Position numbers and translations under genes: made by a program. A stretch of DNA of 46,369 nt, from the NCBI GenBank assembly GCA_030840295.1, contig JAVEET010000039.1, positions 1 to 46,369 of the forward strand, read 5' to 3'. Shown one piece after another: positions 8,471 to 17,093 of this stretch (position 1 is the first letter of the stretch; the number at the start of each line of letters is the position of its first letter). Origin of the DNA: Pseudonocardiales bacterium (GTDB taxonomy: Bacteria; Actinomycetota; Actinomycetes; Mycobacteriales; Jatrophihabitantaceae). The notes under the pieces were generated by a model. That model worked only from the letters and a program-made list of their open reading frames with translations. It ran no database searches and was not told where the DNA came from.

Positions 8471-9522
8471 TGGGAACCTCCATCCGCCCACACGTCGGTG
8501 AAGGCACTCTCGACATCGGGCAACCGCCCGTTCTTCGCTTCCTCGGTGGCCTCGTCGACGGCCCGCGCCACGTCCGCCCGGATGCCGTCCAACTCGCTCT
8601 CGGCGACTCCGAGCCGGATGAGACGAGCCCGGTGGACCGTCAGCGGGTCGTAGGCCATCCACGCTTCGACCTCGCCGGCCGGGCGGTACTTGCCCGGGTC
8701 AGCGCGCGAGTGGCCGCCGTGGCGATAGGTAACGGCCTCGATCAGCGAAGGTCCGCCGCCGGACCGCGCCAGTTCGAGCGCGTCGCCCGCGGTCCGGTAG
8801 ACGACGTCCACATCGTTTCCGTCGATCTTGATCGCGGGGAGCCCGTAGGCTGCCGCCCGATCCGCCGCGGGCGACGGGACGGCAGTGATGTCTGCGATCG
8901 AGGTGTACTCCATGTAGAGGTTGTTCTCGCACACGAACACCACCGGCAGCGAATACACGGCCGCGTAGTTCAACGCCTCGTGGAAAGCGCCGATGTTCGT
9001 TGTCCCGTCACCGAAAAAGCAAACCGTAACCTGACCGCTTCGGCGTACCTGAGCCGACCACGCGGCGCCGTTGGCGACGCACAGGTGGGCTCCGATGATC
9101 GCGTAGCTGCCGAGCACGCCGTGCTCCACGGAGGTCAGGTGCATCGACCCGCCCTTGCCGCCCATCAGGCCGTTCGCGCGCCCCAGCAGTTCCGCCAACA
9201 CGGGCGCCATTCCGACGCCGCGCGATAGCGTGTGCGCGTGCCCGCGATAGGTGGCGAAGGTGTAGTCGTCCTTGCGCATCGCCGCACCGAAGCCGGCACT
9301 GATCGCCTCCATGCCGAGCGATAGGTGGCTGGTGCCCTTCACGAGCTGCTGCATGAACAGGTCGTAGGCCCGCTTCTCGAACTGACGCAGTTCTTCCAGC
9401 CGGCGGTAGAGGTCCAGCCGCACGGCAGGCGCGACGTCGAGACCGTCCTGCGCCGCTGAGGCATCGGGCGGGAGAACCATCGGGTGGGCGCCGTACTCGT
9501 GCTCGGCTCGGGTAGCGCTCAC
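8458..9522 (-). CDS. TPP-dependent 2-oxoacid/acetoin dehydrogenase, E1 alpha subunit
   Basis: The alpha subunit of E1, 354 residues. The thiamin diphosphate/Mg2+ motif GDGTTNIGAFHEALNYAAV runs through to CENNLYMEYTS. GTSHLSLGMEAISAGFGAA and YRGHAHTLSRGV are the usual E1alpha substrate-channel segments, and YRHGGHSRADPGKYR is the phosphorylation-loop equivalent. The family decarboxylates a 2-oxo acid, or cleaves acetoin in the Aco branch, and passes the acyl group to lipoyl-E2. The GTG at 9522 overlaps the M24 gene stop (GTGA) with a GGGGGAGG run just before it; the internal Met at residue 15 (MVLPPDAS) is an alternative start. Confidence 0.92.
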   Translation of the reverse strand: MSATRAEHEYGAHPMVLPPDASAAQDGLDVAPAVRLDLYRRLEELRQFEKRAYDLFMQQLVKGTSHLSLGMEAISAGFGAAMRKDDYTFATYRGHAHTLSRGVGMAPVLAELLGRANGLMGGKGGSMHLTSVEHGVLGSYAIIGAHLCVANGAAWSAQVRRSGQVTVCFFGDGTTNIGAFHEALNYAAVYSLPVVFVCENNLYMEYTSIADITAVPSPAADRAAAYGLPAIKIDGNDVDVVYRTAGDALELARSGGGPSLIEAVTYRHGGHSRADPGKYRPAGEVEAWMAYDPLTVHRARLIRLGVAESELDGIRADVARAVDEATEEAKNGRLPDVESAFTDVWADGGSQWRN

Positions 9523-10880
9523 GCCTCCCCCCGTCCCTTCGGGGTGTTCAGGTGTGACTGGGACTCGCGGACGCCCGGCAACGGGCCGCCGGTCGCGTAG
9601 TACCGCTGACCGGCGATGAGCAGGTCCTCGGCCGGGAAGCGCGTGATGACCTCGCAGCCGTCGGCAGTCACAACGAGTTCCTCCTCGATGCGGGCCGCTG
9701 ACCAGCCGTCCTTGGCCGGCCAGTACGTCTCGAGCGCGAAGACGTTGCCCTCCTGCAGCACCTCGGGGTGATCCAGGGAGGTGAGCCGGCTGAAGATCGG
9801 CTTCTCCCAGACGTTGATGCCGACGCCGTGCCCGTACTGCAGGGCGAACGCGGCCTCTTCGTTCTCGAAGCCGAACTCCTGTGCCTTGGGCCAGAGGGAG
9901 ACGATGTCAGCGGTCGTGGCGCCGGGCTTCACCGCCGCGAGCGATACGTCCATGATCTCGCGCGCCCGGACGTAGGCGTCCCGCAAGGCCGGGGACGCGC
10001 TTCCCACCGCGAAGGTGCGGTAGTAGCAGGTCTGGTAGCCCATGTAGGTGTGGACGATGTCGAAGTACGCGGGGTCGCCGGGGCGCATCATGCGGTCCGA
10101 ATACAGGTGTGGATGCGGGTTGCACCGCTCGCCAGAGATCGCGTTGATGCCCGACACGAACTCCGAACCGTTGTCGTAGAGCAGCTTCGACACCAAGCCG
10201 ACGACCTCATTCTCCCGCATACCGGGCCGCAGTGCGCTGTAGAGCTCCTCGTAGGCCATATCGGCGAGGCCGCAGGCGTGAGTCAGCAGCGAGATCTCAT
10301 CTTTCGTCTTCACCCGCCGGGCTTCGAGGAATACCTGCTGGCCGTCGCGGACGTCGATGCCCGCCCCTGTCAACGCGCGGTGCACCGGCAACTCGATGAA
10401 GTCCACGCCCAGCGGCTCGTTCTCCATCCCGTGCTTGCGCAGCTCCTCGATCACCTTGCCGGCCACGCTCTCCGCGCGTCCGGCGTCCGGATGCAGAGCA
10501 CCACGCAGGGTCGAGATACCCGGGCGCGAGCGGGAGGTCCCCGGCACGGGCGTGCGGATGCCGGTCGTCTCGTCGACCACCTCGTCACTCAGCCAGGGGT
10601 TGTACAGCTGGTGATGCTTGGCCGCGGAACCGAAGTCCCAGATGATGGGTTCGGCGCCGCGGATCAGCAAAGCGAAGCGCACCAGCTTGTCGATGCCCCA
10701 GGTGCCGATGTGGGTGGCCGTCATGTACCGGATGTTGTAGAAGTCGAACGCCAGCAAAGCTCCGAACTCCGATGCGTCCAGGTAGGACTTCAACCGGGCC
10801 AGCCGCTCGCGGCGCAGTCGGTCCATGTCGATCCGAGCTTCCCAGTCGACGTTGCTGCTGCCGAAAGTCGCGATTCCCAC
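9519..10880 (-). CDS. M24 pita-bread-fold protein (aminopeptidase P/creatinase/DddP-like) with altered metal site
   Basis: A 453-residue M24-fold protein with a creatinase-type N-terminal domain (residues 20-190; ALLAFDFYNIRYMTATH) and a catalytic domain (195-420). Overall it resembles the creatinase/DddP branch. From memory of the DMSP lyase DddP, the ligand Asp-x-Asp pair aligns with D274-I-V276 and the next Asp with C285 (segment TCYYRTF), so two of the usual acidic ligands are missing. His351 (YGHGVGINVWEKP), Glu384 and Glu399 (RIEEELVV) remain, as does the HPH at about 255. Creatinase shows that M24 enzymes without metal can hydrolyse C-N bonds, so a non-metal hydrolase or lyase role fits. 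The GTG start at 10880 has AAGGAG 7 bases upstream. It sits between E2 and E1alpha, an unusual place. Confidence 0.8.
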   Translation of the reverse strand: MGIATFGSSNVDWEARIDMDRLRRERLARLKSYLDASEFGALLAFDFYNIRYMTATHIGTWGIDKLVRFALLIRGAEPIIWDFGSAAKHHQLYNPWLSDEVVDETTGIRTPVPGTSRSRPGISTLRGALHPDAGRAESVAGKVIEELRKHGMENEPLGVDFIELPVHRALTGAGIDVRDGQQVFLEARRVKTKDEISLLTHACGLADMAYEELYSALRPGMRENEVVGLVSKLLYDNGSEFVSGINAISGERCNPHPHLYSDRMMRPGDPAYFDIVHTYMGYQTCYYRTFAVGSASPALRDAYVRAREIMDVSLAAVKPGATTADIVSLWPKAQEFGFENEEAAFALQYGHGVGINVWEKPIFSRLTSLDHPEVLQEGNVFALETYWPAKDGWSAARIEEELVVTADGCEVITRFPAEDLLIAGQRYYATGGPLPGVRESQSHLNTPKGRGEA

Positions 10881-10901
10881 TTCATATCTCCTTTGATGCG
10901 G

Positions 10902-12251
10902 TCACAGTTCGGTGTTCCAGTCCCGGTGTTCGAGGACATGCTTGATGGCGGCGAGGAATCGGGCCGCGTACGCCCCGTCCATCGCCCGGTGGTCCCAGCT
11001 CAGCGCCAGGTTGCCGATGTTGTGCACGGCGAGCACTTCGCCGTCGTCGGTGCGGATGGGTACTACCCGGCGCACGATCGCGTCGGTGGACAGGATCGCG
11101 ACCTGGGGCTGAACGATGATCGGCATCGTCAGCACCGAGCCCGCCGCGCCGTTGTTGGTGACGGTGAACGTGCCGGATGCGGATTCGTCCGCGGTGAGCG
11201 TGCCGCTGCGGGCGCGTTCGGCCAAGGTGCTGATATCGCGGGCAACGGCGGCCATCCGCCGGTCGTGAGCCCGCTTGATCACCGGGACGACAAGGCCACG
11301 TTCACCGAGGTCGACGGCAAGCCCGAGATCGACCGACGGGTGATGCACGATCGCCTCGCCGATCACGGACGCGTTCAGCGCGGGGTATTCGCGCAACGTG
11401 TCGATGACCGCGCGACAGATGAACGGCAGGTACGTGAGCGAGAAACCGTTCTCGTCCTTCCACCGCGCCCTGATCGGGTCCCGGACGCGGTCGACGTTGG
11501 TGTAGTCGACCTCAACGACGCTCAGCACGTGGGCGCTCGTACGCAATGACGCGAGCGTGCGCTCAGCGGTGATGCGGCGGCCGCGCGACATCGGGATCGC
11601 ACCGGCCGGCGCCGCCTCGCTGGTCCTCGGTGCCGCCGCTGGCTCGGCCGGCTGAGCCGGCTCGGCGGGCTCAGCCGGCTCAGCCGGTCCTGCGTATTCG
11701 GGCACCGCATGCCGGGCCGAACGGGCGGCTTCGAGATGGCTGTCGACGTCGTGTCCGGTGATCCGGCCGTCGGTTCCGGTGCCATGGATCCGGGCGATGG
11801 CGGCGGAGTCGATCCCGTGGTCGGTGATCAGCCTGCGGACCCGGGGCGACAGCAGGGCGCGGCCAGTACGCGGTCCGGCCTGGCGGATCTCGGGCCGGTG
11901 TCTCGCCGGCACGCTTAGCTCCTCCGATGACCGGACGGCAGTCGACGGCGCCGGCGCTGCCGCTTGAGCCGGCGGCGACACACTCACCGCCACCGGCAGG
12001 TCGCTCGTCACGTCGGTGGAGATTCCGGCGATGACGGTCCCGACCGGAACCGTCTCACCCTCGGCTGTCAACGGCCCAGCGAGGATGCCGTCGGCGGGCG
12101 AGACGATCTCGGTGTCGACCTTGTCCGTGGAGACCTCGAGGACAGCCTCACCCGTAGTCAAGGTGTCACCGATCGCCTTCAGCCAGACGCTGATCGTCCC
12201 TTCGGAGACGGTCTCGCCCAGCTGCGGCATCGTGATGTCGATCCGGCCCAT
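10902..12251 (-). CDS. dihydrolipoamide acyltransferase (E2) of a 2-oxoacid/acetoin dehydrogenase complex
   Basis: A 449-residue E2 component. One lipoyl domain (residues 1-76) carries the lipoylated Lys44 in STDKVDTEI. A peripheral-subunit-binding domain (about 140-185; LLSPRVRRLITDHGID and GRITGHDVDSHL) follows, then a linker of Ala-Glu-Pro repeats (about 205-225) and a trimeric acyltransferase core ending with the active-site motif DHRAMDGAYAARFL. The start is the ATG at 12251, which overlaps the amidohydrolase stop (TGATG); an upstream extension to 12287 lies in that gene. It would accept the acyl group from E1 and make acyl-CoA. No E3 is encoded beside it; the complex would need a shared lipoamide dehydrogenase. 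Confidence 0.93.
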   Translation of the reverse strand: MGRIDITMPQLGETVSEGTISVWLKAIGDTLTTGEAVLEVSTDKVDTEIVSPADGILAGPLTAEGETVPVGTVIAGISTDVTSDLPVAVSVSPPAQAAAPAPSTAVRSSEELSVPARHRPEIRQAGPRTGRALLSPRVRRLITDHGIDSAAIARIHGTGTDGRITGHDVDSHLEAARSARHAVPEYAGPAEPAEPAEPAQPAEPAAAPRTSEAAPAGAIPMSRGRRITAERTLASLRTSAHVLSVVEVDYTNVDRVRDPIRARWKDENGFSLTYLPFICRAVIDTLREYPALNASVIGEAIVHHPSVDLGLAVDLGERGLVVPVIKRAHDRRMAAVARDISTLAERARSGTLTADESASGTFTVTNNGAAGSVLTMPIIVQPQVAILSTDAIVRRVVPIRTDDGEVLAVHNIGNLALSWDHRAMDGAYAARFLAAIKHVLEHRDWNTEL

Positions 12252-13648
12252 CAGAGCTCCGAGGTGATCAGTGGTGCCGGCTGCCAACTTCCGCCGATGC
12301 AGGCGTCGGCCAGCGCCTCGGTCCGGCAGGCTCGCTCGAACAGCCCATCGCGATGTTCGGAGGCCAGCCGCACGGCCCGCTTGGCGAGGTCGCCGTGCAG
12401 GACGCCGTTGCGCTTCATGACCTTGCCGTCGACGAGGACGGTGTCAACGAGTCCGGGATGAGCGGCGTAGACGATCTGCCCGATCGGGTTGTTCAGCGGG
12501 GCGAGGGCAAGCGAGTCGCCACGCAGCATCAGCAGGTCGGCCTGTTTGCCCGGGGTGAGCGAGCCGACTTTGCTGCCGAGGCCGCAGACCCGCGCTCCAT
12601 CGACCGTCGCGAAGGACAGGACGTCGCGCGAGCTCAACGACACCGACGCGCGGTCGCTGGCGCCGGGCACCTGCCCGTCGATGGCACGCTGGGTGGCCAG
12701 GGTGAGGCGCATGGTGCCGAACAGGTTGCCGCCGTTGGACACACAGGTATCGATCGAGAGGCCTGGGCGGATGCCGATCGCCATCAGCCGACCGGTCGCC
12801 GGCCAGCCGTGGCCCATCTGCATCTCGATGTCGGGTGCGATGCTGGCCGTGCCACCGGAGTCGGCGATGAACTGCAGTTCGTCGTCTCCGACCGTGTTCA
12901 GGTGCACATAGGTGATATCGGGGCCGAGCAGGCCCCGGTCCTTCATCCGCTCGATCGGGCGGCTACGGCCCCATTCACCATCGCCGGCGTGCAGCGTGAC
13001 GGCCAGGCCCAGCTCGCGGGCCAAGGCCAGGTCGCCCTCGGTGACGTCGAGGGTGGCGAACTGCGGACCACGCAACGCCATCGCCATCGTCACGAGTTGA
13101 TCGTCGGAGCCGAAATACTGCTGGCGCACCCGCCGGACGTCCTGGTCGTGCGGGACGACGCTGGGCACCTGGTACATGTCGGCGCCACCGCCGTGCGCGA
13201 ACACCGCGCGCAACCCTGAGTCGAACAATGCGGCGACCGCCGCGTCACTGTGCGCCGGGGTATTCACGTTGTGCGACCAGTCGAGCAACGTGGTGATACC
13301 GCTGTCCAACGCCTCGACCGCACCGACGAAGTTGCCGGCGTACGTATCGGCTGGCGTGAAGAAGCCACTGAGGCCGAGATGCAGCCCCGTCATGTACTGC
13401 CCCAGCGTCCAGTCGGCTGCGATGCCGCGTAGGAAGGCCTGCCAGGTGTGTCGATGGGTGTCGACGAGCCCCGGCATGATCACCGCACCGGTACCGTCGA
13501 TGATCTCGGCGTCGATGTCGCCGAGGTCGGGCCCGACCGCTGCTATCTTGTCGCCGGACACGAGGACATCGGCGCGGTCGAAGTCACCGAGCGCATCGTC
13601 CATCGTGATGACCGTGCCGTTCTTGATCAACAGTCTGCGTGCCTGCAT
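12251..13648 (-). CDS. amidohydrolase, TRZ/ATZ (cytosine/guanine deaminase-like) family, copy 1
   Basis: A metal-dependent amidohydrolase of 465 residues. After a small beta-sandwich N-terminus the barrel opens with the HxH ligand motif in PGLVDTHRHTWQAFLRGI. Further ligands are the His of VTLHAGDGEW, the His of TYVHLNTVGDDE and the Asp of LSIDTCVSNGGN, so the metal site looks complete. The family removes amino or amine groups from heterocycles and related amidines. It is clearly paralogous to the product at 21840-23210 (shared HRH, AADWTL.QY and DWSH motifs). The ATG at 13648 has AAGGGG about 8 bases upstream. It lies between the zinc ADH gene, 33 bases away, and E2. The substrate is unknown. 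Confidence 0.9.
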   Translation of the reverse strand: MQARRLLIKNGTVITMDDALGDFDRADVLVSGDKIAAVGPDLGDIDAEIIDGTGAVIMPGLVDTHRHTWQAFLRGIAADWTLGQYMTGLHLGLSGFFTPADTYAGNFVGAVEALDSGITTLLDWSHNVNTPAHSDAAVAALFDSGLRAVFAHGGGADMYQVPSVVPHDQDVRRVRQQYFGSDDQLVTMAMALRGPQFATLDVTEGDLALARELGLAVTLHAGDGEWGRSRPIERMKDRGLLGPDITYVHLNTVGDDELQFIADSGGTASIAPDIEMQMGHGWPATGRLMAIGIRPGLSIDTCVSNGGNLFGTMRLTLATQRAIDGQVPGASDRASVSLSSRDVLSFATVDGARVCGLGSKVGSLTPGKQADLLMLRGDSLALAPLNNPIGQIVYAAHPGLVDTVLVDGKVMKRNGVLHGDLAKRAVRLASEHRDGLFERACRTEALADACIGGSWQPAPLITSEL

Positions 13649-13681
13649 CGGCTCGGCCCCTTATCGTGAGTGTTCGGTGGA

Positions 13682-14731
13682 CTACGGCTGGGACGTGCGT
13701 CGCACGTCGACTATGGACTTGCCCTTGATCGCACCCATGGTCATCGGCCTCAGCGCGTCCGCGACGATGCGGTCGATCGGCACCGTCTGTGCCACTATCT
13801 CTCTCGCAAGTGGGTGGCGGGTGAGCAGGTCGACGGCTTTGGGCAGATCGCGACGGCAGACGTGGGCGCTCGACGTGACCACATCGATCTCGGACACGAC
13901 CGCCTGGCGGGAGTCGAACTCGACCGGCCGGCTCGGCAGCCCGACCCCGACGATCCGACCACCGCGGGCGACGGAGGCCATCGCCAGGCGCAGGCCCGCC
14001 GTTGACCCCGACGTCTCGAAGACCGTCGGAACACCGGTGAACGGCGTAGCCGGCTGGTCCGCTTCGATGACCTCGACCGTGGACGCGCCGAGCCGAACAG
14101 CGGTATCGAGTCGCTCGGGGTCGAGATCGACCACCGTGACCTTCGCGCCGAGGTCGGCCGCGCAGGCGACGAGCAAGGCGCCGATCCCACCAGCACCGAT
14201 CACGAGAATGTCCGAACCCGGCTCGATGCCCGACCGGTCGACCGCGTGCATGGCGATTGCGACCGGTTGGGCCAGCACAGCGTTCGCGTCGTCGCAGCCA
14301 TCGGGCACCGCCACGCACATCGCCGCCGGGACAGTGATCTGCTCGGCCATCCCGCCGTGGGTGCTGAGGCCGTAGGTGAAGTAGCGCTCGCACAAGTTCG
14401 TCCGGCCCGCCGCGCAGGCCGGGCAGTGCCCGCACCACTGGCCGGCCCCGGCGACGACGCGTTGCCCCACCGACAGTCCCGCGTCGGCGCCGGCCGCCAC
14501 GACCGTGCCCATGAATTCGTGCCCGATCACGGTCGGCCCGACGTGACCGGAGCTCGGGTGAGCGACCGTCAATGGCGTCATCGGGCCGCCGTGCGCCCAC
14601 TCGTGCGCGTCGGTTCCGCAGACCCCGCACAGGTGGACGGCGATCGTCACCTCGTGTGCGGTTGGGGCTGCGGGCCCCGGGACGTCCTCGTCGCGAAGGT
14701 CTTGCGGACCGTGCAGAACGACAGCGCGCAT
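13682..14731 (-). CDS. zinc-dependent medium-chain dehydrogenase, 2,3-butanediol/threonine dehydrogenase-like
   Basis: A medium-chain alcohol dehydrogenase of 349 residues. Catalytic zinc ligands are in CGVCGTDAHEW and IGHEFMG; the structural zinc is held by four Cys in WCGHCPACAAGRTNLC. The Rossmann motif is VIGAGGIGALLV, followed by VVDLD, whose Asp favours NAD+. The insertion AHPSSGHVGPTVIGHEF between the first ligand pair is typical of (R,R)-butanediol dehydrogenases, which oxidise a vicinal diol to an acyloin. The ATG at 14731 overlaps the previous gene's stop (TGATG); the frame upstream of it is inside that gene. With an acetoin-dehydrogenase-like complex in the same array, an acyloin product is attractive but inferred. 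Confidence 0.9.
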   Translation of the reverse strand: MRAVVLHGPQDLRDEDVPGPAAPTAHEVTIAVHLCGVCGTDAHEWAHGGPMTPLTVAHPSSGHVGPTVIGHEFMGTVVAAGADAGLSVGQRVVAGAGQWCGHCPACAAGRTNLCERYFTYGLSTHGGMAEQITVPAAMCVAVPDGCDDANAVLAQPVAIAMHAVDRSGIEPGSDILVIGAGGIGALLVACAADLGAKVTVVDLDPERLDTAVRLGASTVEVIEADQPATPFTGVPTVFETSGSTAGLRLAMASVARGGRIVGVGLPSRPVEFDSRQAVVSEIDVVTSSAHVCRRDLPKAVDLLTRHPLAREIVAQTVPIDRIVADALRPMTMGAIKGKSIVDVRRTSQP

Positions 14732-15639
14732 CACGGCCCCGCCTCGACGCGGTCCGCGAGTTCGCCGTCGGCGGCAGCAACCATGACCTCGGCTGCCTCT
14801 CGATCGCCGCGGCCGTCGGCGCACACCTTGTCCAGGAGTTCGCGCGCGTAGCGTCCGGCCACGGCCGTCCCTTCGCTGCGGGCCACCGCATACGTGACGT
14901 CCTTGAACAGCTGGGCGGCGCTGGCCCAGACCTCGGCGGGCGGGTCGAGCGCGAACGGAGCCCGGTACTTCAGCATCGGGGACGCGATCACGCTGTCCAG
15001 CATCACCCGCGACGCGGCCCGCCGGTCGATGCCGAACTGCTCGGCGAGGGCCAGGCCCTCACCCCAGGCGACCGCCTGGATGGCGACCTGCAGGTTGATC
15101 GCGAGCTTGAGTACGAGCGCGCTGCCGTTGCGGATGTCGACGTGCTGCACCGACCGGCCCAGGATGTCGAGCACGGGACGTGCGCGCTCCAGCGCGGACG
15201 TGGGACCGCCCACCATGATCATGACCTGACCCGACTCGGCGGCGTCCAGGCTGCCCGACACCGGGGTGTCGAGCATGAGGGCACCACGTGCGGTCACGGC
15301 TCGCGCGATGTCTGCGCTGACCTCGGGCTCGACGGTGCTCGCGTCGGCGACGACCTGGTCGGCCGACAGGCCCGCGACGAAGCCGTCCGGGCCGAGGGCG
15401 ACGGCTTGCAACGCCGGACTGTCCCAGACCATGCAGATCAGGACGTCGCAGTTCTCCGCTACTGCCCGCGGCGTCAGAACGACGTGGGCGCCGCAAGCAC
15501 GAAGTCCTTCGAGCTTGGCCGGGGTGCGGTTGTAGACCGTCACTTCGTGGCCGGTGTCGAGCAGCCGCTGGGCGAAGCGCGAACCCATCGCGCCGGTGCC
15601 GATCACGCCGACCTTGAGCAGTTGTGATGCGTTAGCCAT
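14731..15639 (-). CDS. NAD(P)-dependent beta-hydroxyacid dehydrogenase (3-hydroxyisobutyrate dehydrogenase family)
   Basis: A 302-residue member of the 3-hydroxyisobutyrate/tartronate-semialdehyde reductase family. The Rossmann motif VGVIGTGAMGSRFAQRLL lies at residues 9-26, the substrate-binding motif LDTPVSGSLDAAESGQVMIM near 120-140, and the catalytic Lys in ALVLKLAINLQVA, with the all-alpha C-terminal domain after it. VYNRT after strand 2 suggests NADP rather than NAD, since Asn-Arg replaces the Asp-type end. The ATG at 15639 has GGGAGG 6 bases upstream, and the gene overlaps the lyase gene by 8 bases. It would oxidise a beta-hydroxy acid or reduce a semialdehyde in the pathway. Confidence 0.9.
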   Translation of the reverse strand: MANASQLLKVGVIGTGAMGSRFAQRLLDTGHEVTVYNRTPAKLEGLRACGAHVVLTPRAVAENCDVLICMVWDSPALQAVALGPDGFVAGLSADQVVADASTVEPEVSADIARAVTARGALMLDTPVSGSLDAAESGQVMIMVGGPTSALERARPVLDILGRSVQHVDIRNGSALVLKLAINLQVAIQAVAWGEGLALAEQFGIDRRAASRVMLDSVIASPMLKYRAPFALDPPAEVWASAAQLFKDVTYAVARSEGTAVAGRYARELLDKVCADGRGDREAAEVMVAAADGELADRVEAGP

Positions 15640-17020
15640 GGGTGGCCTCCCCGGCCTCTCGGGCCTTGCTCCGGCCCAGCACCTGGTCGACCAACGCCTG
15701 ACAGGAACCGAGGTAGGACTCGGGGACCAGCAACGTTTCGAGCTCCTCCCGGCTGACGCGTGCTCTGATCGACTCGTCGTCCAACAGAGTGTCGCGCAGG
15801 GTGCGGCCGGATTCCCAAGCTTTCATCGCGGCGGTGTAGACGACTTCGTGCGCCTCGGACTTGCCGAGCGTGCCTGCCAGATGCATCATCGCCGCTTCGG
15901 ACAGCATCAGGTCACCGAGCTGGTGCAGGTTCCGCTTGATCGCCTCGGGATGGACGATCAGGCCGTCGAGCAGCTGGGTGGTTCGCTCGATCAGGCCGGC
16001 CGCGAGGATGAACGTCTCGGGCACCACGGACCATTCGACGCCCCACATGCTCATGTCGCGCTCGTGTTCCTGCAGCATCGCCGCGAGCATGTCGGCCGGG
16101 GCATGCCGGTTCAGGATGGCGTTGGAGATCACGAACTCGGCGAACATCGGGTTGCGCTTGTGTGGCATCGTGCTGCTGCCGACCTTGCCGAGCAGGAACG
16201 GCTCCTCGAGCTCGGCGACCTCGGTGCGTTGCAGAACCCGGATCTCGTTGGCGATCTTGCCGCAGGTGGCCGAGACCATCGCGAGGACGCAGATCAGTTC
16301 GGTGAGGTTGTCCCGCGCGGTGTGCCAGGCGATATCCGGCGTGCCGAGGTCGAGGCGGTCCATCATGCGGCGGATCAGCTCCGGGCCGTGCGGGCCGAAG
16401 GACGCCATCGAGCCGACCGCCCCGCCGAGCTGACCGACGAGCACCCGCGGTCGAACCGCCTGGACCCGCTCGAGGTGACGCTCGGCCTCCGCCAGCAGGA
16501 CGGCGAACTTGAAGCCCAGCGTGATCGGCAAGGCATGCTGCGCATGGGTACGCCCGACCATCGGCAGGTCTCGGTACTGCTCGGCCAGCCCGTACAGCGT
16601 GCCGATGAGCTGGCGCAAGCTGTGCTCGGTCAGATCGAGCGCGCGGCGGCACTGCAGCACGAGCCCGGTGTCGATGATGTCCTGGGTCGTGGCGCCGTAG
16701 TGCACCCAGGCGCCGGCCTCACCGCTGTTCTCCGCGAGCACCCGGATTACCGGGACCAGAGGGTGCGCCGTGCGCTCGACCTCGAGGGCGATGGCGTCGA
16801 AGTCCCAGTCGTCAGAGACCGCCGCCGCCCGGATCGCGCGAGCCGCGTCAACCGGGACGATGCCCAGGTCCGCCTGCGCCTCGGCCAGGGCGACCTCGGC
16901 ATCGAGCCAGGCCTGCACCGTCGCGCGATCGGTGAAGACGTTGCGTACCTCGGGCGAGGCGAACAGCGAGCCGAGCACGCGTGAATCAATGAGGTGCGCA
17001 GGGGCAACTTCGGGGGCCAT
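15632..17020 (-). CDS. fumarase/aspartase-superfamily lyase (adenylosuccinate lyase / carboxymuconate cycloisomerase-like)
   Basis: A 462-residue, mainly helical lyase of the superfamily that makes or breaks C-N or C-O bonds with a fumarate-like product. The three conserved regions are visible: HYGATTQDIIDTGLVLQC, RTHAQHALPITLGFKFA and the signature GSSTMPHKRNPM with its flexible catalytic loop Ser. Sequence style is closer to adenylosuccinate lyase and PcaB than to fumarase. The array has no purine synthesis genes or protocatechuate genes, so the reaction is probably a beta-elimination on another dicarboxylate adduct, which is an inference. The ATG at 17020 (or the adjacent GTG at 17023) has GGAGGAG about 6 bases upstream. 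Confidence 0.9.
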   Translation of the reverse strand: MAPEVAPAHLIDSRVLGSLFASPEVRNVFTDRATVQAWLDAEVALAEAQADLGIVPVDAARAIRAAAVSDDWDFDAIALEVERTAHPLVPVIRVLAENSGEAGAWVHYGATTQDIIDTGLVLQCRRALDLTEHSLRQLIGTLYGLAEQYRDLPMVGRTHAQHALPITLGFKFAVLLAEAERHLERVQAVRPRVLVGQLGGAVGSMASFGPHGPELIRRMMDRLDLGTPDIAWHTARDNLTELICVLAMVSATCGKIANEIRVLQRTEVAELEEPFLLGKVGSSTMPHKRNPMFAEFVISNAILNRHAPADMLAAMLQEHERDMSMWGVEWSVVPETFILAAGLIERTTQLLDGLIVHPEAIKRNLHQLGDLMLSEAAMMHLAGTLGKSEAHEVVYTAAMKAWESGRTLRDTLLDDESIRARVSREELETLLVPESYLGSCQALVDQVLGRSKAREAGEATHG

Positions 17021-17064
17021 CACACGCTCCTCCGTCCGAACCTCATCTGTCGTGGCACCTCTCC

Positions 17065-17081
17065 TGCGGCCACCGGCCGCA
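17065..17081 (-). other. intercistronic hairpin between transporter and enzyme genes
   Basis: A perfect 7-bp stem (TGCGGCC and GGCCGCA) with a 3-base loop, 12 bases past the permease stop and 45 bases before the lyase start. No U-run follows on the minus strand, so it is more likely an mRNA processing or stability element than a terminator. Confidence 0.45.
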
Positions 17082-17093
17082 TCGTTTGGCTTG

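Noticed and set aside
9519-10880. Calling the M24 protein a DMSP lyase (DddP)
   Set aside because: The overall resemblance is real, but two metal ligands are changed and the array has no other DMSP genes, so I keep only the family name.
9768-11549. 593-codon open frame on the plus strand
   Set aside because: It mirrors the M24 and E2 genes, has no domain pattern and no ribosome binding site; a shadow of GC-rich coding.
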